From Chelativorans sp. (GTDB lineage Bacteria; Pseudomonadota; Alphaproteobacteria; Rhizobiales; Rhizobiaceae): DNA of 64,000 bases. The notes beneath the pieces are model-generated. The model did no database searches. It saw only the letters and a list, made by a program, of their open reading frames with translations, and was not told where the DNA came from. A program made the position numbers and the translations under genes. How positions within the stretch are numbered: position 1 is the first letter of the stretch; every line of letters begins with the position of its first letter. This document shows, one piece after another, positions 44,649 to 55,704 of the stretch. The DNA lies in the NCBI RefSeq assembly GCF_031180965.1, contig NZ_JAPSLH010000005.1:62001-126000 (forward strand), given 5' to 3'.

Positions 44649-46064
44649 TCACGCCTGGGTGCCGCCGACCGTCATCTGGTCCATGCGCAGATGCGGCTGC
44701 CCGACGCCAACGGGCACGCCCTGGCCGTTCTTGCCGCACATGCCGATTCCCGTGTCGAGCTTCATGTCGTTGCCGAGCATCGAGACGCGCTTCATGGCGT
44801 CCGGCCCGTTGCCGATCAAGGTGGCCCCGCGGATCGGCCGCGTCACTTTGCCGTCCTCGATCATATAGGCTTCCGTGCAGTCGAACACGAATTTCCCTGA
44901 GGTGATGTCCACCTGGCCGCCGCCGAAGGAAACGGCGTAGATGCCCTTCTTGACCGAGGCGATGATCTCTTCGGGCGTCTTGTCGCCGCCGAGCATATAG
45001 GTGTTCGTCATGCGCGGCATCGGTGCATGCGCGTAGGATTCGCGCCGCCCGTTGCCCGTCGGATTCATGCCCATGAGCCGGGCATTGAGCCGGTCCTGCA
45101 TGTAGCCGACGAGCTTGCCGTCCTCGATGAGGACGGTGCGGTCGGTTGGGGTACCCTCGTCATCGAAGGTCAGCGATCCGCGCCGCTCGGCCATCGTGCC
45201 GTCGTCTACCACGGTCACGCCCCTGGCGGCGACCATTTCGCCAAGGAGACCGGCGAAGGCCGACGTCTTCTTGCGGTTGAAGTCGCCTTCAAGCCCGTGG
45301 CCGACGGCCTCGTGCAGCATCACGCCCGGCCAGCCGCTGGCAAGCACGATGTCGAAGGTGCCGGCCGGGGCGGGCGCGGCCTCCAGATTGACCAGCGCCT
45401 GGCGCAGGGCCTCGCCCGCCGCGAAGCGCCACGAGTCCTCGGCCACGAACTCGCTGAAGCTCTTGCGCCCGCCCATGCCGTAACTGCCGGTCTCCTGCCG
45501 GTCGCCGTCGCCCACGACGACGGAGATGTTCATGCGCACCAGCGGACGGATGTCGCGCGCAAGATGGCCGTCGGCGCGCAGGATCTCCACATGCTGCCAG
45601 GACGCGGCAAGCGAGGCGGTCACCTGGCGCACGCGCGGGTCCCTGGCGCGCAGCCAGCCGTCGATCTCCTGAAGGAGCTTTGCCTTCTCCTCAAAGCCCG
45701 GCGCGGCGATCGGATTGTCCTCCCCATAGAGCCGCTGGTTGGTGCCGGAGGGCGCCGCCGCGAGCGTGCCCGAATAACCGTCCTTCACGGTCGACACGGC
45801 CTCGGCCGCGCGCTTCAGCGCCGCTTCGGAAAGTTCGCTCGAATGGGCATAGCCCGTGGCTTCGCCGGCCACCGCGCGCAGCCCGAAGCCCTGGTCGGTG
45901 TTGAAGCTTGCCGTCTTCAGCCGGCCATTGTCGAAGACCAGCGCCTCGCCCTCGCGGTATTCGAGGAAGAGCTCGCCGTCATCGGCGCCGGAGACGGTCT
46001 CGTTGACGAGGGTCTTCAGTTTTTCCGGCGAGCAGTCGAAGGCGTCGATGAGGGAGCGGGGCAT
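44649..46064 (-). CDS. tldD: Metalloprotease TldD
   Basis: 471 residues. TldD works with TldE (PmbA) as a zinc protease that processes or degrades unfolded peptides and modified peptide antibiotics. The zinc motif HEAVGHGLEGD (about 250-260) is intact, with later conserved MLGGDKTPEEIIASVKKGIY and IRGATLIGNGPDAMKRVSML at the C-terminus. The partner gene is not in this window. The C-terminal coding end is intact here even though a diverged scrap of it lies 190 bases away. Confidence 0.96.
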   Translation of the reverse strand: MPRSLIDAFDCSPEKLKTLVNETVSGADDGELFLEYREGEALVFDNGRLKTASFNTDQGFGLRAVAGEATGYAHSSELSEAALKRAAEAVSTVKDGYSGTLAAAPSGTNQRLYGEDNPIAAPGFEEKAKLLQEIDGWLRARDPRVRQVTASLAASWQHVEILRADGHLARDIRPLVRMNISVVVGDGDRQETGSYGMGGRKSFSEFVAEDSWRFAAGEALRQALVNLEAAPAPAGTFDIVLASGWPGVMLHEAVGHGLEGDFNRKKTSAFAGLLGEMVAARGVTVVDDGTMAERRGSLTFDDEGTPTDRTVLIEDGKLVGYMQDRLNARLMGMNPTGNGRRESYAHAPMPRMTNTYMLGGDKTPEEIIASVKKGIYAVSFGGGQVDITSGKFVFDCTEAYMIEDGKVTRPIRGATLIGNGPDAMKRVSMLGNDMKLDTGIGMCGKNGQGVPVGVGQPHLRMDQMTVGGTQA

Positions 46065-46160
46065 GGGCGGTATCCTCTTTTCGTTCTCCCCATGTAGAGA
46101 GGATGCGCGCCGCGATCCAGTGGTGGGCGTGCGGCTCTTCGGTGCCCCGGCGCGCGGCCC

Positions 46161-46679
46161 TCAGCGCGGCAGCGCGGCGAAGGCTTCGTCGAACCCGTCA
46201 AGATCGACGGGAATGCCGATTCCCTCCTCGGGGGTCTGGAACACGATGAAGGTGGCCGACTGCCCGCCGCGCAAGGTTTGCAGGAGCTCTCCTTCGAGGA
46301 TCACCTCGGCATAGCAGCCGTCCTGGAAGCAGCGGACGAAATAGGCCCGGCCGATATCCTTGCCGTCGACATTGAGGCCAAGGCCGTTGGGGAGCAGCAC
46401 GCCGAGCGGGGCGAGCACGCGCAAGATCTCCGCCTTGTCATCCGCGGTGCGCAGGATGACCACCGAAAGGCCGACCTCCGGCCGGTCCTCGGCAACAACA
46501 TTCTGCATCATCGCGCATTGCTCGCTGGAAGCGCCCGCCGGCGTGTCGCAGACAATCGACCAGGCGCCATGGGTGGCACGCACATTGCCGTTCTGCTGCG
46601 GCTGTTGCTGCTGCGCGACCGCGGGCGCGGCCACGGCCAGGAAGAGGGCGAATGTCGCCACGCGTGCGAACAGCGGCAT
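46161..46679 (-). CDS. ialB: Invasion-associated locus B (IalB) family protein, exported
   Basis: 172 residues. A signal peptide FARVATFALFLAVAAPAVAQ ends near residue 22, followed by a Gln-rich stretch (QQQQPQQ). The mature domain has the IalB pattern: GAWSIVCDTPAGASSEQCAM, a hydrophobic MLG-type middle and AYFVRCFQDGCYAEVILEG near 110-128, with cysteines that probably pair in the periplasm. The family is named after a Bartonella invasion protein but occurs widely in free-living rhizobia with no known role. It is divergent from coxB. Confidence 0.85.
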   Translation of the reverse strand: MPLFARVATFALFLAVAAPAVAQQQQPQQNGNVRATHGAWSIVCDTPAGASSEQCAMMQNVVAEDRPEVGLSVVILRTADDKAEILRVLAPLGVLLPNGLGLNVDGKDIGRAYFVRCFQDGCYAEVILEGELLQTLRGGQSATFIVFQTPEEGIGIPVDLDGFDEAFAALPR

Positions 46680-47036
46680 TTGAGGACCTCGCTTTCTGAC
46701 GAATCGGGGCAATCTATCGCGGCGCGCGCCTGCTCCCAAAGAAAAAGACGCCGCAACGGCTTGCCCGGCGCGGCGCCCGGGACATTTCCCCAGGAATCGG
46801 ACGGAACTGCGGCGCCGAGGGCTGCCCTCGGGTCCTTTGCGCCGGTGCCCGCGCCGCCAGCGCAAAAATGCCGCATCCGGCCCGATATGCCTTTCTTGCG
46901 GTTCGCATGAGAGTATGATTTGAACGCGCCGGTATGAGCCAGGAATCTCAACAGGGCTTTCCCGCCGCGCCGCGTTTTGCCATAGGGCACGGGCGAGCAG
47001 CGCGGAAGGCGCGTTGATCGGGAGATGACGAGGGTG
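46680..47036. other. Divergent ialB-coxB intergenic region
   Basis: 357 bases without a supported gene. It should contain the promoters of ialB and of the cytochrome oxidase operon. A TATGAT hexamer (46914-46919) is the best -10-like box in the coxB direction, with TTTCTT at 46892-46897 as a weak -35. Nothing else was recognised. Confidence 0.45.
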
Positions 47037-47909
47037 ATGAAGAAACTCGCAGCAAGCCTCGCGGCGCTGTCGCTTTCCGCCACCGGCGCTTTCGCCGCAC
47101 AGCCGGAGCCCTGGCAGGTGCGTTTCCAGCCGGCCGGAACGGCGCTCATGGAAGAGATCGCCTGGTTCGAAAAATACACCCTGTGGTTCGTCGGGCCGAT
47201 CACGCTTCTCGTGATGGTATTGATCGGCTGGTGCATCTTTCGCTATCGCGCCAGCGCCAATCCGGTGCCCTCGCGCACCAGTCACAATACGGTTATCGAG
47301 GTTCTGTGGACCGTCGGCCCCGTCCTGGTGCTCCTCTTCCTCGCCATTCCGTCCTTCCAGCTTCTGACGCGGCAGTACACGCCCGACGAGGAGCCGGCGC
47401 TGACCATCAAGGCGACCGGCGTTCAGTGGTACTGGGACTACGAGTACCAGGATGCCGAGAGCCCGCTGACCTTCACCTCGCTGCTTCTGCAGGAGGGCGA
47501 TCGTGCGGGGGCCGGCAAGGAAGATCTGGCGACGTATCCGCGCCTTCTGGCGGTGGACAACGAGGTCGTCGTGCCGGTGAACACGACCGTTCGCCTGCTG
47601 GTGACGGCGAGCGACGTGATCCACGCCTTCGCAATGCCGTCCTACGGCATCAAGGTCGACGCCGTTCCCGGCCGCATCAACGAGACCTGGTTCAAGGCGG
47701 AGCGCGAAGGCATCTATTACGGCCAGTGCTCGGAGCTGTGCGGCAAGGACCACGCCTTCATGCCGATCGCCATCCGCGTCGTGTCGCCCGAGCAGTTCCA
47801 GACCTGGTATGCGGCCGCGCGCCAGGATCTCGCCGGCGCCAACCGCGCCCTGATGGCGGCGATCGAGAACGACGAGAACAAGAGCGAGGTCGCGTCCGCG
47901 GCCGATTGA
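47037..47909 (+). CDS. coxB: Cytochrome c oxidase subunit II
   Basis: 290 residues from ATG 47037 (ATG 47025 adds four residues). A signal-like N-terminus MKKLAASLAALSLSATGAFA precedes two membrane helices (about 45-70 and 85-107). The periplasmic CuA domain follows, with the conserved GVQWYWDYEY aromatic patch and the CuA ligands in CSELCGKDHAFMPI near residue 230. It accepts electrons from cytochrome c and passes them to subunit I. The next gene, ctaD, begins 34 bases downstream. Confidence 0.95.
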   Translation: MKKLAASLAALSLSATGAFAAQPEPWQVRFQPAGTALMEEIAWFEKYTLWFVGPITLLVMVLIGWCIFRYRASANPVPSRTSHNTVIEVLWTVGPVLVLLFLAIPSFQLLTRQYTPDEEPALTIKATGVQWYWDYEYQDAESPLTFTSLLLQEGDRAGAGKEDLATYPRLLAVDNEVVVPVNTTVRLLVTASDVIHAFAMPSYGIKVDAVPGRINETWFKAEREGIYYGQCSELCGKDHAFMPIAIRVVSPEQFQTWYAAARQDLAGANRALMAAIENDENKSEVASAAD

Positions 47910-47940
47910 CGCCGGGCGACTTAGAGGAATGGAGCGGTAG

Positions 47941-49596
<1,656 letters not shown>

Positions 49597-49661
49597 GGCG
49601 AAACGACGGCGCGGCCCGGAGCAAGTCCCGGCCGCGTCAGCTATAGGCAAGACGAGAAGAC

Positions 49662-50594
49662 ATGGCACTGGTCGAGCGCGAGCATTTGCACGATGACGCG
49701 GGCCGCCTTTCCGAGGCGACGGCCGGCGATTTCGTCGCGCTCCTGAAGCCCCGGGTCATGTCGCTGGTCGTCTTCACGGCCTTTGTCGGCATGGTGCTGG
49801 CGCCTGCCGGTCCCAATCCGGTGCTGGCGCTCATCTCGATCCTGGCGATCGCCGTAGGTGCGGGCGCTTCCGGCGCCCTCAATATGTGGTACGACGCCGA
49901 CATCGATGCGGTGATGGCGCGCACGGCGGGGCGCCCCGTGCCTTCCGGCCGCGTGGCGCCGGGCGAGGCGCTCGGCTTCGGTCTGGTTCTTTCTGCGCTT
50001 TCCGTGATGACGCTCGGGCTGATGGCCAACTGGCTGGCGGCAAGCCTGCTTGCCTTCACCATTTTCTTCTATGCGGTCGTCTACACGATGTGGCTGAAGC
50101 GTTCGACGCCGCAGAACATCGTCATCGGCGGGGCGGCCGGCGCGCTGCCGCCCGTCATCGGCTGGGCGGCGCTGACCGGCACGGTGAGCATGGAGAGCCT
50201 CGTGCTCTTCCTCATCATCTTCCTGTGGACGCCACCGCATTTCTGGGCGCTCGCCCTTTTCAAGAGCGGCGACTATGCGCGCGCCGGCATCCCCATGATG
50301 CCGAACGTGGCCGGGGCAGCCTCCACGCGCCGGCAGATATTCGCTTATGCTATCCTTGTGGCGGTGAGCGGAGTGCTGCCAACCTTTGCCGGCTTCGCAA
50401 GCCTCGCCTACGGGGTGGCCGCCGCCGTGCTCGGCCTCGCCTTCGCCTGCCATGCGTGGCGCGTGCTCGCCGCCCGCGGAGAGGATCCGGCGATGCGGGC
50501 CGAAAAGGCGCTTTTCGGCTATTCGCTGGTCTATCTCTTCGCCATCTTCGCCGCGCTTCTGTGCGACGGGCTTCTTGCGCGGCTGGGAGGCTGA
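49662..50594 (+). CDS. ctaB: Protoheme IX farnesyltransferase (heme O synthase)
   Basis: 310 residues, an integral membrane UbiA-superfamily enzyme that adds farnesyl to heme B, giving heme O, the precursor of heme A. Conserved features are [20 protein letters not shown] near residue 28, the Asp-rich motif [20 protein letters not shown] (about 75-94) and the late motif [20 protein letters not shown]. It is cotranscribed with ctaD (65 bases apart) and followed at once by a small gene. Confidence 0.96.
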   Translation: MALVEREHLHDDAGRLSEATAGDFVALLKPRVMSLVVFTAFVGMVLAPAGPNPVLALISILAIAVGAGASGALNMWYDADIDAVMARTAGRPVPSGRVAPGEALGFGLVLSALSVMTLGLMANWLAASLLAFTIFFYAVVYTMWLKRSTPQNIVIGGAAGALPPVIGWAALTGTVSMESLVLFLIIFLWTPPHFWALALFKSGDYARAGIPMMPNVAGAASTRRQIFAYAILVAVSGVLPTFAGFASLAYGVAAAVLGLAFACHAWRVLAARGEDPAMRAEKALFGYSLVYLFAIFAALLCDGLLARLGG

Positions 50595-50595
50595 A

Positions 50596-50751
50596 ATGTC
50601 CGAAGATCGCGTGAAACCGACTGAGGCACAGCTGAAGGCGCGGCGCAGCCGATCAATTGCGATCGCAGTGGCGCTGGCGGTTTTCGTTATCCTCGTCTAT
50701 CTCGGCACGCTGACAAAGCTCGGGCCGGCCGTCTTCGACCGGGCCATGTGA
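50596..50751 (+). CDS. CoxF-like small membrane protein
   Basis: 51 residues, starting one base after the ctaB stop. A charged N-terminus (MSEDRVKPTEAQLKARRSRS) is followed by one membrane segment (IAIAVALAVFVILVYLGTLT, about 21-40). Small proteins of this type sit between ctaB and ctaG in rhizobial oxidase operons and are called CoxF or oxidase assembly proteins. The exact role is unknown. Its stop codon overlaps a possible GTG start of ctaG. Confidence 0.8.
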   Translation: MSEDRVKPTEAQLKARRSRSIAIAVALAVFVILVYLGTLTKLGPAVFDRAM

Positions 50752-50756
50752 GCGCC

Positions 50757-51362
50757 ATGGCAAATCCTGCCCAGACCGAAAAGAACCGCGGCCGCCGCAA
50801 TCTCGGCGTGGCGCTGACATGCGCCGGCGTGTTTGCGGGCATGGTGGGAATGTCCTTTGCCGCGGTGCCGCTGTACCGGATGTTCTGTGACTTCACGGGC
50901 TATGGCGGCACGACCAAGCGGGTCGAGCAATATTCCGAGACGATCCTGGACAGGACGATCACGGTCCGGTTCGACGCCAACACAAACGGCCTGCCCTGGG
51001 AATTCAAGCCGAAGCAGCGGCAGGTCACGCTCAAGATCGGCGAGACCACGGAGATCGCTTATCTGGCGCGCAATCTGGCGGGGGCGGCAACGAGCGGGAC
51101 GGCGACCTACAATGTGACGCCGGCGCGCGCGGGGGCCTATTTCAACAAGATGGAATGCTTCTGTTTCACCGAGCAGAAGCTGGAGCCGGGCCAATCCTAC
51201 GAGATGCCGGTGCAGTTCTTCGTCGATCCGGAGATCGTGAACGTGCCGGAACTGAAGAACCTCAAGACGATCACGCTTTCCTATACCTTCTATCCGATGC
51301 GTCAGGAGCAGGTTCAGGCACCGGCTCCGGACGCGGCAGAGACCCAGAAGCTCGGGGGATAA
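50757..51362 (+). CDS. ctaG: Cytochrome c oxidase assembly protein CtaG (Cox11 type)
   Basis: 201 residues from ATG 50757. It delivers copper to the CuB site of subunit I. One N-terminal membrane helix (VALTCAGVFAGMVGMSFAAV) anchors a periplasmic domain with the copper ligands in FNKMECFCFTEQKLEPGQ (about 125-142), a CxC motif, and an upstream Cys in YRMFCDFTGYGG. Length is typical of Cox11. It lies 5 bases after the CoxF-like gene and 1 base before coxC. Confidence 0.94.
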   Translation: MANPAQTEKNRGRRNLGVALTCAGVFAGMVGMSFAAVPLYRMFCDFTGYGGTTKRVEQYSETILDRTITVRFDANTNGLPWEFKPKQRQVTLKIGETTEIAYLARNLAGAATSGTATYNVTPARAGAYFNKMECFCFTEQKLEPGQSYEMPVQFFVDPEIVNVPELKNLKTITLSYTFYPMRQEQVQAPAPDAAETQKLGG

Positions 51363-51363
51363 A

Positions 51364-52245
51364 ATGGCAGACGCCCACGCGAAGAAGCACGACTACCACA
51401 TCATCGATCCGAGTCCCTGGCCCTTCATCGGCTCCGTTGGCGCCCTCGTGATGGCCTTCGGCCTCATTGCCTGGATGAAGGCGGCGCAAGGCAATTCCTT
51501 CCCGATCTTCGGCATCGATCTGGCGGCGGCCAATTTCTGGCTCTTCCTGGTCGGCCTCCTGATCGTGCTCTACACCATGTTCTCCTGGTGGAGCGACACG
51601 ATCAAGGAAGCGCAGGAAGGCTACCACACACGCGTGGTCTCGCTGCATCTGCGCTACGGCATGATCATGTTCATCGCTTCGGAGCTGATGTTCTTCGTGG
51701 CGTGGTTCTGGGCCTTCTTCGACGCCAGCCTTTTCCCTGCCGACCCGCAGCAGGTCAGCCGTGCCGAATTCACCGGCGGCACCTGGCCGCCGCATGGCGT
51801 GGAGGTGCTCGATCCCTTCCACCTGCCGCTCTATAATACGATCATCCTGCTGCTTTCGGGCACCACGGTCACCTGGGCGCATCACGCGCTGCTCGAGAAC
51901 GACCGCAAGGGCCTCGTTGCGGGGCTGGCGCTCACGGTTGCGCTCGGCCTGCTCTTCAGCTGCGTGCAGGCCTATGAGTACCTGCATGCGCCCTTCGCAT
52001 TCCGCGATTCGATTTATGGCGCGACCTTCTTCATGGCGACCGGCTTCCACGGTTTCCACGTGATCGTCGGCACGATCTTCCTCGCCGTCTGCCTGTTCAG
52101 GGCGCTTGCCGGCCAGTTCACGCCGCAGCAGCATTTCGGCTTCGAGGCGGCGGTCTGGTACTGGCACTTCGTCGACGTGGTGTGGCTGTTCCTGTTCGCC
52201 TTCGTCTATGTGTGGGCTTCGGCCGGCGCGACGATCGCCCACTGA
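51364..52245 (+). CDS. coxC: Cytochrome c oxidase subunit III
   Basis: 293 residues, seven membrane helices. The long form of subunit III; it stabilises subunit I and holds bound lipid. Conserved sequence: YHIIDPSPWPFIGSVGALVM at the start, LRYGMIMFIASELMFFVAWF, AHHALLENDRKGLVAGLALT in the middle and FGFEAAVWYWHFVDVVWLFL at the C-terminus. A strong intrinsic terminator follows at 52267-52299, which probably ends much of the operon transcript here. Confidence 0.96.
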   Translation: MADAHAKKHDYHIIDPSPWPFIGSVGALVMAFGLIAWMKAAQGNSFPIFGIDLAAANFWLFLVGLLIVLYTMFSWWSDTIKEAQEGYHTRVVSLHLRYGMIMFIASELMFFVAWFWAFFDASLFPADPQQVSRAEFTGGTWPPHGVEVLDPFHLPLYNTIILLLSGTTVTWAHHALLENDRKGLVAGLALTVALGLLFSCVQAYEYLHAPFAFRDSIYGATFFMATGFHGFHVIVGTIFLAVCLFRALAGQFTPQQHFGFEAAVWYWHFVDVVWLFLFAFVYVWASAGATIAH

Positions 52246-52266
52246 GCAGGGCTAAGCTTTTGGCGA

Positions 52267-52299
52267 GGGGCGGCCCTGCGCGGCTGCCCCTGCTTTTTT
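52267..52299 (+). terminator. Intrinsic terminator after coxC
   Basis: GGGGCGGCC (52267-52275) pairs with GGCTGCCCC (52282-52290, one G-U pair), followed by TGC and six T residues to 52299. Stem plus U-tract make it a textbook terminator. Downstream surf1 would then need read-through or its own promoter. Confidence 0.85.
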
Positions 52300-52314
52300 G
52301 AAGGAAGGTGATCT

Positions 52315-52365
52315 ATGAGCCTGGGCATGCGCGCCGCCGAATGCGGCCTCGACGGAGCCGGATGA
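52315..52365 (+). CDS. 16-codon ORF overlapping the surf1 start
   Basis: ATG 52315 has GAAGGAAGG about 7 bases upstream and opens [16 protein letters not shown], ending in a TGA (52363-52365) that overlaps the surf1 ATG as ATGA. In many relatives a DUF983 gene sits at this place; it is missing here. The peptide resembles nothing I know. It may be a leader that couples translation to surf1, or a chance frame. Confidence 0.4.
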   Translation: MSLGMRAAECGLDGAG

Positions 52366-53111
52366 CCACCACCCCGCACGAACCCGCCGGCGGGCGGAAC
52401 CTCGTGTTGCTTGCGCTCAGCATCCTGGTGCTGGCCGTGCTGCTGGCGCTTGGCACCTGGCAGGTGCAGCGCCTTAAATGGAAGGAAGCGCTGCTCGCAC
52501 GGATCGACGAGCGCATCGCCTCCGAGCCGCAGCCGCTCGAGGAAATCGCCATCCGCTACAGCGAAGGCGAGGATATCGATTATTGGCCCGTCACGCTTGC
52601 TGGAACCTTCCAGCATGACAGGGAGCGGCACTACCTTGCGACCTGGCAAGGCCAGTCCGGCTTCTTCGTGCACACGCCGCTGAGGCTCGCCGACGGCGAG
52701 ATCATCTTCGTCAATCGCGGGTTCGTGCCCTATGACCGGAAGGACCCGGCGACGCGGCCGGAAGGGCAGAATTCCAGCCCGGTCGAGATCACCGGCCTCG
52801 CGCGCATGGCGCCGGAGGAAAAGCCCTCCTTCCTCGTTCCGGACAACGACCTTGCGAAGAACATCTTCTACTGGAAGGATCTTCGCGCCATGGCAAGTTC
52901 GGTCGGGCTCGGCAGCGTCCCCATCTATCCATTTTATGTGGACGCCAATGACGCCCCCAATCCGGGCGGCTTGCCGGTCGGCGGGGTCACGCTCATAAAC
53001 CTGCCCAACAATCACCTGCAATATGCGGTCACATGGTACGGCTTGGCTTTCGCGCTGGTTTGCGTGCTGATCGTCTGGTTCCGCCAGAAGCGGCCAGGGA
53101 GCCAGACTTGA
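52362..53111 (+). CDS. surf1: SURF1-family cytochrome oxidase assembly protein
   Basis: 249 residues. SURF1/Shy1 proteins help insert heme A into subunit I. Two membrane segments flank the periplasmic domain: about 12-30 ([20 protein letters not shown]) and 224-242 ([19 protein letters not shown]). The family signature [20 protein letters not shown] follows the first helix, and [18 protein letters not shown], a conserved loop, comes later. The start ATG 52362 lies 4 bases after GGAG and overlaps the mini-ORF stop. Confidence 0.93.
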   Translation: MTTTPHEPAGGRNLVLLALSILVLAVLLALGTWQVQRLKWKEALLARIDERIASEPQPLEEIAIRYSEGEDIDYWPVTLAGTFQHDRERHYLATWQGQSGFFVHTPLRLADGEIIFVNRGFVPYDRKDPATRPEGQNSSPVEITGLARMAPEEKPSFLVPDNDLAKNIFYWKDLRAMASSVGLGSVPIYPFYVDANDAPNPGGLPVGGVTLINLPNNHLQYAVTWYGLAFALVCVLIVWFRQKRPGSQT

Positions 53112-53167
53112 CAGGGGCGGCTGATCTTACCCACTTACCGGGCGGCATGGACGGGAGCACGACCACG

Positions 53168-54178
53168 ATGCTGGAACGGACAACGAGACAGAAGCTGACG
53201 GTGCGGCTGTGCGGCCCGCGCGGCTTTTGCGCCGGCGTTGACCGGGCGATCCAGATCGTCGTGCTCGCCTTGAAGAAATACGGCGCGCCTGTCTATGTGC
53301 GCCACGAGATCGTGCACAACCGCTATGTGGTGGAAGGCCTGCAGGAGCGCGGGGCCGTCTTCATTGAGGAGCTGGACGAGATCCCCGACGACCATCGCGA
53401 GCGGCCGGTGGTCTTCTCGGCGCACGGCGTGCCGAAATCCGTGCCCGCCGACGCGCAGGCGCGCAATCTCTTCTATCTCGATGCGACCTGCCCTCTTGTC
53501 TCCAAGGTGCACAAGCAGGCGATGCGTCATCAGCGGTTGGGCCGCCACGTGCTCCTGATCGGCCACGCGGGCCATCCCGAAGTGATCGGCACGATGGGGC
53601 AGCTGCCGGACGGTGCCGTTAGCCTGGTCGAGACCGTGGAGGATGCGGCGCGCTTCGATCCCCCGGCAGGCGCTGAGCTCGGCTATGTCAGCCAGACTAC
53701 CCTTTCGGTGGAGGACACGGCCGAGATCATCCGGGCGCTGGAGAGCCGCTTTCCGGACATCCAGGCGCCGGCCGCCGAATCTATCTGCTACGCCACGACA
53801 AACCGGCAGGACGCGGTGAAGGCCGCCGCCCCGGGCTCCGACCTGTTCCTTGTCGTCGGCGCGCCCAATTCCTCCAACTCCCGCCGCCTCGTCGAGGTGG
53901 CCGAGAGGGCAGGGGCGAGGCGCGCCCTGCTTGTGCAGCGCGCCTCCGAAATCCCTTGGGAGGACCTCGGGCCCCTCTCGGTGCTCGGGCTTTCGGCAGG
54001 GGCCTCGGCGCCCGAGATCATCGTCGACGAGATCATCGACGCCTTCGCCGAGCGCTACCAGGTCGAGGTGGAACTGGCGGTTACGGCGGAAGAGCTGGAG
54101 AATTTCCCCGTCATGCGCGCCCTGCGGGACGTGGAACTGACCAAGGCGGACATGGCCTTCGTCAACGGGGCGGGATAG
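53168..54178 (+). CDS. ispH: 4-Hydroxy-3-methylbut-2-enyl diphosphate reductase
   Basis: 336 residues from ATG 53168; the ATG at 53147 is also possible. It makes isopentenyl and dimethylallyl diphosphate in the last MEP step with a [4Fe-4S] cluster. The three cluster cysteines are in [31 protein letters not shown] and [14 protein letters not shown]. The conserved Glu region is [19 protein letters not shown]. It follows the oxidase assembly genes and precedes thrB, an order usual in rhizobia. Confidence 0.96.
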   Translation: MLERTTRQKLTVRLCGPRGFCAGVDRAIQIVVLALKKYGAPVYVRHEIVHNRYVVEGLQERGAVFIEELDEIPDDHRERPVVFSAHGVPKSVPADAQARNLFYLDATCPLVSKVHKQAMRHQRLGRHVLLIGHAGHPEVIGTMGQLPDGAVSLVETVEDAARFDPPAGAELGYVSQTTLSVEDTAEIIRALESRFPDIQAPAAESICYATTNRQDAVKAAAPGSDLFLVVGAPNSSNSRRLVEVAERAGARRALLVQRASEIPWEDLGPLSVLGLSAGASAPEIIVDEIIDAFAERYQVEVELAVTAEELENFPVMRALRDVELTKADMAFVNGAG

Positions 54179-54184
54179 GCCCTA

Positions 54185-55153
54185 ATGGCGGTCTATACCG
54201 ACATTTCCGAAGAGGAAGTGGCAGCGTTCCTGCGCCACTACGCGGTGGGGGAGCTTTTCTCCTATAAGGGGATCGCCGAGGGCACGGAAAACTCGAACTA
54301 TCTCCTGCATACATCGAGCGGCGCTTTCATCCTGACGCTCTATGAGCGGCGCGTGGACAGGGCGGACCTGCCCTTCTTCCTCGGGCTTATGGAGCATCTG
54401 GCGCAAAAGGGCGTTTCCTGCCCGCTGCCGGTGAAGCGGATCGACCGCGGCCTCATTGGAGAACTCGCGGGCCGGCCCGCCGCCCTCATCACCTTCCTGG
54501 AGGGCATGTGGATGCGCCGGCCGACGGCGCAGCATTGCCGCGCGGTCGGCAAGGCCCTCGCGAGCCTGCATCAGGCGGCCGCCGACTTTCCGCTGCAGCG
54601 GGCCAACGCCCTCAACCCCGCGGGATGGCGCCGCCTGTGGGACGTAACCGGCGGGCGGGCCGACGAGGTGGAGCCGGGTCTTGCGCGCGAGGTGGAGGCG
54701 GATTTTGCCGAACTCGACCGCGGCTGGCCCAGAGACCTGCCTGCCGGCGTGATCCATGCCGACCTCTTTCCGGACAATGTCTTCTTCCTCGGCGGCGAGC
54801 TTTCCGGCCTGATCGACCTCTACTTCGCCTGCAACGACCTGCTCGCCTATGACATCGCCGTCTGCCTGAACGCCTGGTGCTTCGAGAAGGACATCTCCTT
54901 CAACGTCACCAAGGGTGCAGCCCTCCTCGCCGGCTATCAGAGCGTGCGGCCGCTGACGCGCGAGGAGATCGACGCACTGCCGCTGCTTGCGCGCGGCGCG
55001 GCCCTGCGCTTCATGCTGACGCGCCTGCATGACTGGCTCACGATTCCGGATGGAGCTTTGGTGAAGAAACGTGACCCCATGGAATATGTCCGCCGCCTGC
55101 GCTTCCACCGGCAGGTCATGGCGCCCACCGAATACGGGATCGCGCTGGCATGA
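54185..55153 (+). CDS. thrB: Homoserine kinase (ThrB2, APH-fold type)
   Basis: 322 residues. It phosphorylates homoserine for threonine synthesis. This is the aminoglycoside phosphotransferase-fold form found in alphaproteobacteria, not the GHMP ThrB. Visible are [20 protein letters not shown] at the start, [20 protein letters not shown] (the catalytic HxDLxxDN motif, about 196-215) and [20 protein letters not shown] with the metal Asp. The stop overlaps the rnhA start (ATGA). Confidence 0.94.
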   Translation: MAVYTDISEEEVAAFLRHYAVGELFSYKGIAEGTENSNYLLHTSSGAFILTLYERRVDRADLPFFLGLMEHLAQKGVSCPLPVKRIDRGLIGELAGRPAALITFLEGMWMRRPTAQHCRAVGKALASLHQAAADFPLQRANALNPAGWRRLWDVTGGRADEVEPGLAREVEADFAELDRGWPRDLPAGVIHADLFPDNVFFLGGELSGLIDLYFACNDLLAYDIAVCLNAWCFEKDISFNVTKGAALLAGYQSVRPLTREEIDALPLLARGAALRFMLTRLHDWLTIPDGALVKKRDPMEYVRRLRFHRQVMAPTEYGIALA

Positions 55154-55632
55154 AGCAGGTTGAGATCTTCACCGACGGCGCCTGTTCCGGCAATCCCGGT
55201 CCCGGCGGCTGGGGTGCCGTGCTGCGCTTCAACGGCAAGGAGAAGGAGCTTTCGGGCGGCGAGGCCCTCACCACCAACAACCGGATGGAGCTTATGGCCG
55301 CCATCGAGGCGCTGAACACGCTGAAGGAGCCGTGCGAGGTCGACCTGCACACGGACAGCAACTATGTGCGCGACGGAATCTCCGGCTGGATCGAGGGCTG
55401 GAAGAGGAATGGCTGGCGGACCGCCGACAAGAAGCCGGTCAAGAATGCCGAGCTATGGCAGGCGCTGGACGAGGCACGCCGCCGCCACAAGGTTCGCTGG
55501 CACTGGGTGCGCGGCCATGCCGGCCATCCGGAGAACGAGCGCGCCGACGCGCTGGCACGCGCCGGCATGGCGCCATTCAAGAAGCGGAAAGGCGCCCCGG
55601 GCGGCGCGCCTTCCCAACGACAAGGCTCCTGA
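55150..55632 (+). CDS. rnhA: Ribonuclease HI
   Basis: 160 residues. It cleaves RNA in RNA-DNA hybrids at runs of ribonucleotides. The four acidic metal ligands are seen in [15 protein letters not shown] (Asp10), [12 protein letters not shown] (Glu48), [12 protein letters not shown] (Asp70) and [15 protein letters not shown] (Asp134). The gene overlaps thrB by 4 bases and is the last of the group. RNase HII is encoded at 1.6-2.3 kb. Confidence 0.96.
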   Translation: MKQVEIFTDGACSGNPGPGGWGAVLRFNGKEKELSGGEALTTNNRMELMAAIEALNTLKEPCEVDLHTDSNYVRDGISGWIEGWKRNGWRTADKKPVKNAELWQALDEARRRHKVRWHWVRGHAGHPENERADALARAGMAPFKKRKGAPGGAPSQRQGS

Positions 55633-55704
55633 AGGCGAAGTCACCTTCCACTGCAGGTTCACAAGCGGAAAATGAATCTGAATTCAGCAGGATAGAGCGC
55701 GCTC

